Shown: piece after piece, positions 50,441-50,778 of the stretch
How positions within the stretch are numbered: the stretch's first letter is position 1
Layout of the letters: each line of letters starts with the position of its first letter
Assembly: GCA_035547055.1 (NCBI GenBank)
Contig: DASZVN010000030.1
Coordinates: 1-50,778, forward strand
Length of the DNA stretch: 50,778 bases
Source of the DNA: DASZVN01 sp035547055
GTDB lineage: Bacteria; Pseudomonadota; Alphaproteobacteria; Rhizobiales; Methylopilaceae
Direction of reading: 5' to 3'
Notes under the pieces: generated by a model
The model's database searches: none
What the model saw: only the letters and a program-made list of their open reading frames with translations
Told to the model about the DNA's origin: nothing
Position numbers and translations under genes: made by a program

Positions 50441-50778
50441 GGCGTCTCTCCGGGGTTGTGGCGCGTCCGGCCGCGAGGTGGGAGCTCGGTCGGCCCGACT
50501 GCCGCCAGCAGGCGGCGGAGGCCGTGATGGAGGGCGGCGAGATCGCCCGCGTCCGTCCGTGCAGCGAGGGCGGCGTGGGAGCGCTCGGCTGCGGCCGTCA
50601 GGCGCGCGAGGGCGGCGGTGCCGGCCGGGGTCAGTACCAGGTGCGGCGAGGTGCGATGGTCGGGGTTCGCCGCGTAGCGGGCGGCACTGTCGGCGACCAG
50701 CAGGTCGGCGATGCGCTGCACGTTCTGCCGCGTCACGCCGAGGCGCCGCGCGATCTGCGGCACCGTCAGCGGGTCGGC
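50437..50778 (-). CDS. MarR-type winged-helix regulator (partial, start beyond window)
   Basis: About 113 residues of a MarR-family protein whose N-terminus lies outside the window. The recognition region reads VPQIARRLGVTRQNVQRIADLL, and the wing is HRTSPHLVLTPAGTAALARL. It overlaps the DUF1398 gene start by four bases. It is not the same type as the two paralogues at 5234 and 43369. Confidence 0.75.
   Translation of the reverse strand, partial: ADPLTVPQIARRLGVTRQNVQRIADLLVADSAARYAANPDHRTSPHLVLTPAGTAALARLTAAAERSHAALAARTDAGDLAALHHGLRRLLAAVGPTELPPRGRTRHNPGETP

Overview
The window is very GC-rich chromosomal DNA of an alphaproteobacterium, most likely Hyphomicrobiales (Rhizobiales). The evidence is the gene families present (a DUF2093 protein, a YidB-like protein, class III glutathione-dependent formaldehyde dehydrogenase, a 25-residue hydrophobic protein next to a PhnA-like membrane protein), the codon use, and REP-like palindromes of the rhizobial type. 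No tRNA, rRNA, CRISPR array, transposase, integrase or phage gene was found. The genus cannot be fixed from what is visible.

Region 1 (1-3200): the tail of an upstream gene, a luciferase-like flavin monooxygenase flanked by repeated palindromes, a gene-free ~600 bp stretch holding an inverted repeat and several strong hairpins (a candidate structured RNA), exonuclease III (minus strand) and a 30-residue membrane-protein ORF.

Region 2 (3300-33040) is the core: a catabolic island of about 30 kb for what looks like an aromatic or heteroaromatic acid. A MarR regulator at 5234 is divergent from a TauD-type dioxygenase plus SDR dehydrogenase. It precedes a run of 18 same-strand genes (5830-23972), mostly joined by 4-base ATGA-type overlaps: a phthalate-type Rieske oxygenase, an FAH-fold hydrolase, a class II aldolase-type decarboxylase/lyase, a BenAB-like Rieske dioxygenase (alpha and beta), a peptide/nickel-type ABC importer (five genes, split), an ADP-forming acyl-CoA synthetase, a two-piece MaoC hydratase pair, a crotonase lacking both canonical glutamates, a PanE-like reductase, a carboxymuconolactone-decarboxylase-like protein, an ornithine-cyclodeaminase-like protein and a gentisate-dioxygenase-like bicupin. 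A metal-dependent amidohydrolase follows, then a Liv-type binding protein, and a LysR regulator divergent from LigAB-type extradiol dioxygenase genes. A livH-like remnant, an acyl-CoA-dehydrogenase-fold flavoprotein, two ACMSD-type amidohydrolases and a VOC protein complete the island. A plausible reading is import, ring activation by Rieske enzymes, decarboxylation or rearomatisation, extradiol cleavage, hydrolysis and decarboxylation, then CoA-linked processing. The substrate is not identifiable from sequence, and no ferredoxin or reductase for the Rieske enzymes is encoded here.

Region 3 (33100-39800): a large secreted RTX-type calcium-binding protein (minus), divergent from an HtrA-like protein that has lost its whole catalytic triad, then a methyltransferase and membrane proteins.

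Region 4 (39800-50778): ordinary accessory and housekeeping genes. These include a VOC/BNR pair divergent from a MarR regulator, a UPF0114-like protein, a TauE/SafE exporter, a second MarR paralogue, an exported protein, glutathione-dependent formaldehyde dehydrogenase, a diguanylate cyclase, a GlsB-type stress protein, a YidB-like protein, DUF2093, RsmE, an HXXEE membrane protein, a DUF1398 protein and a partial MarR at the right edge.
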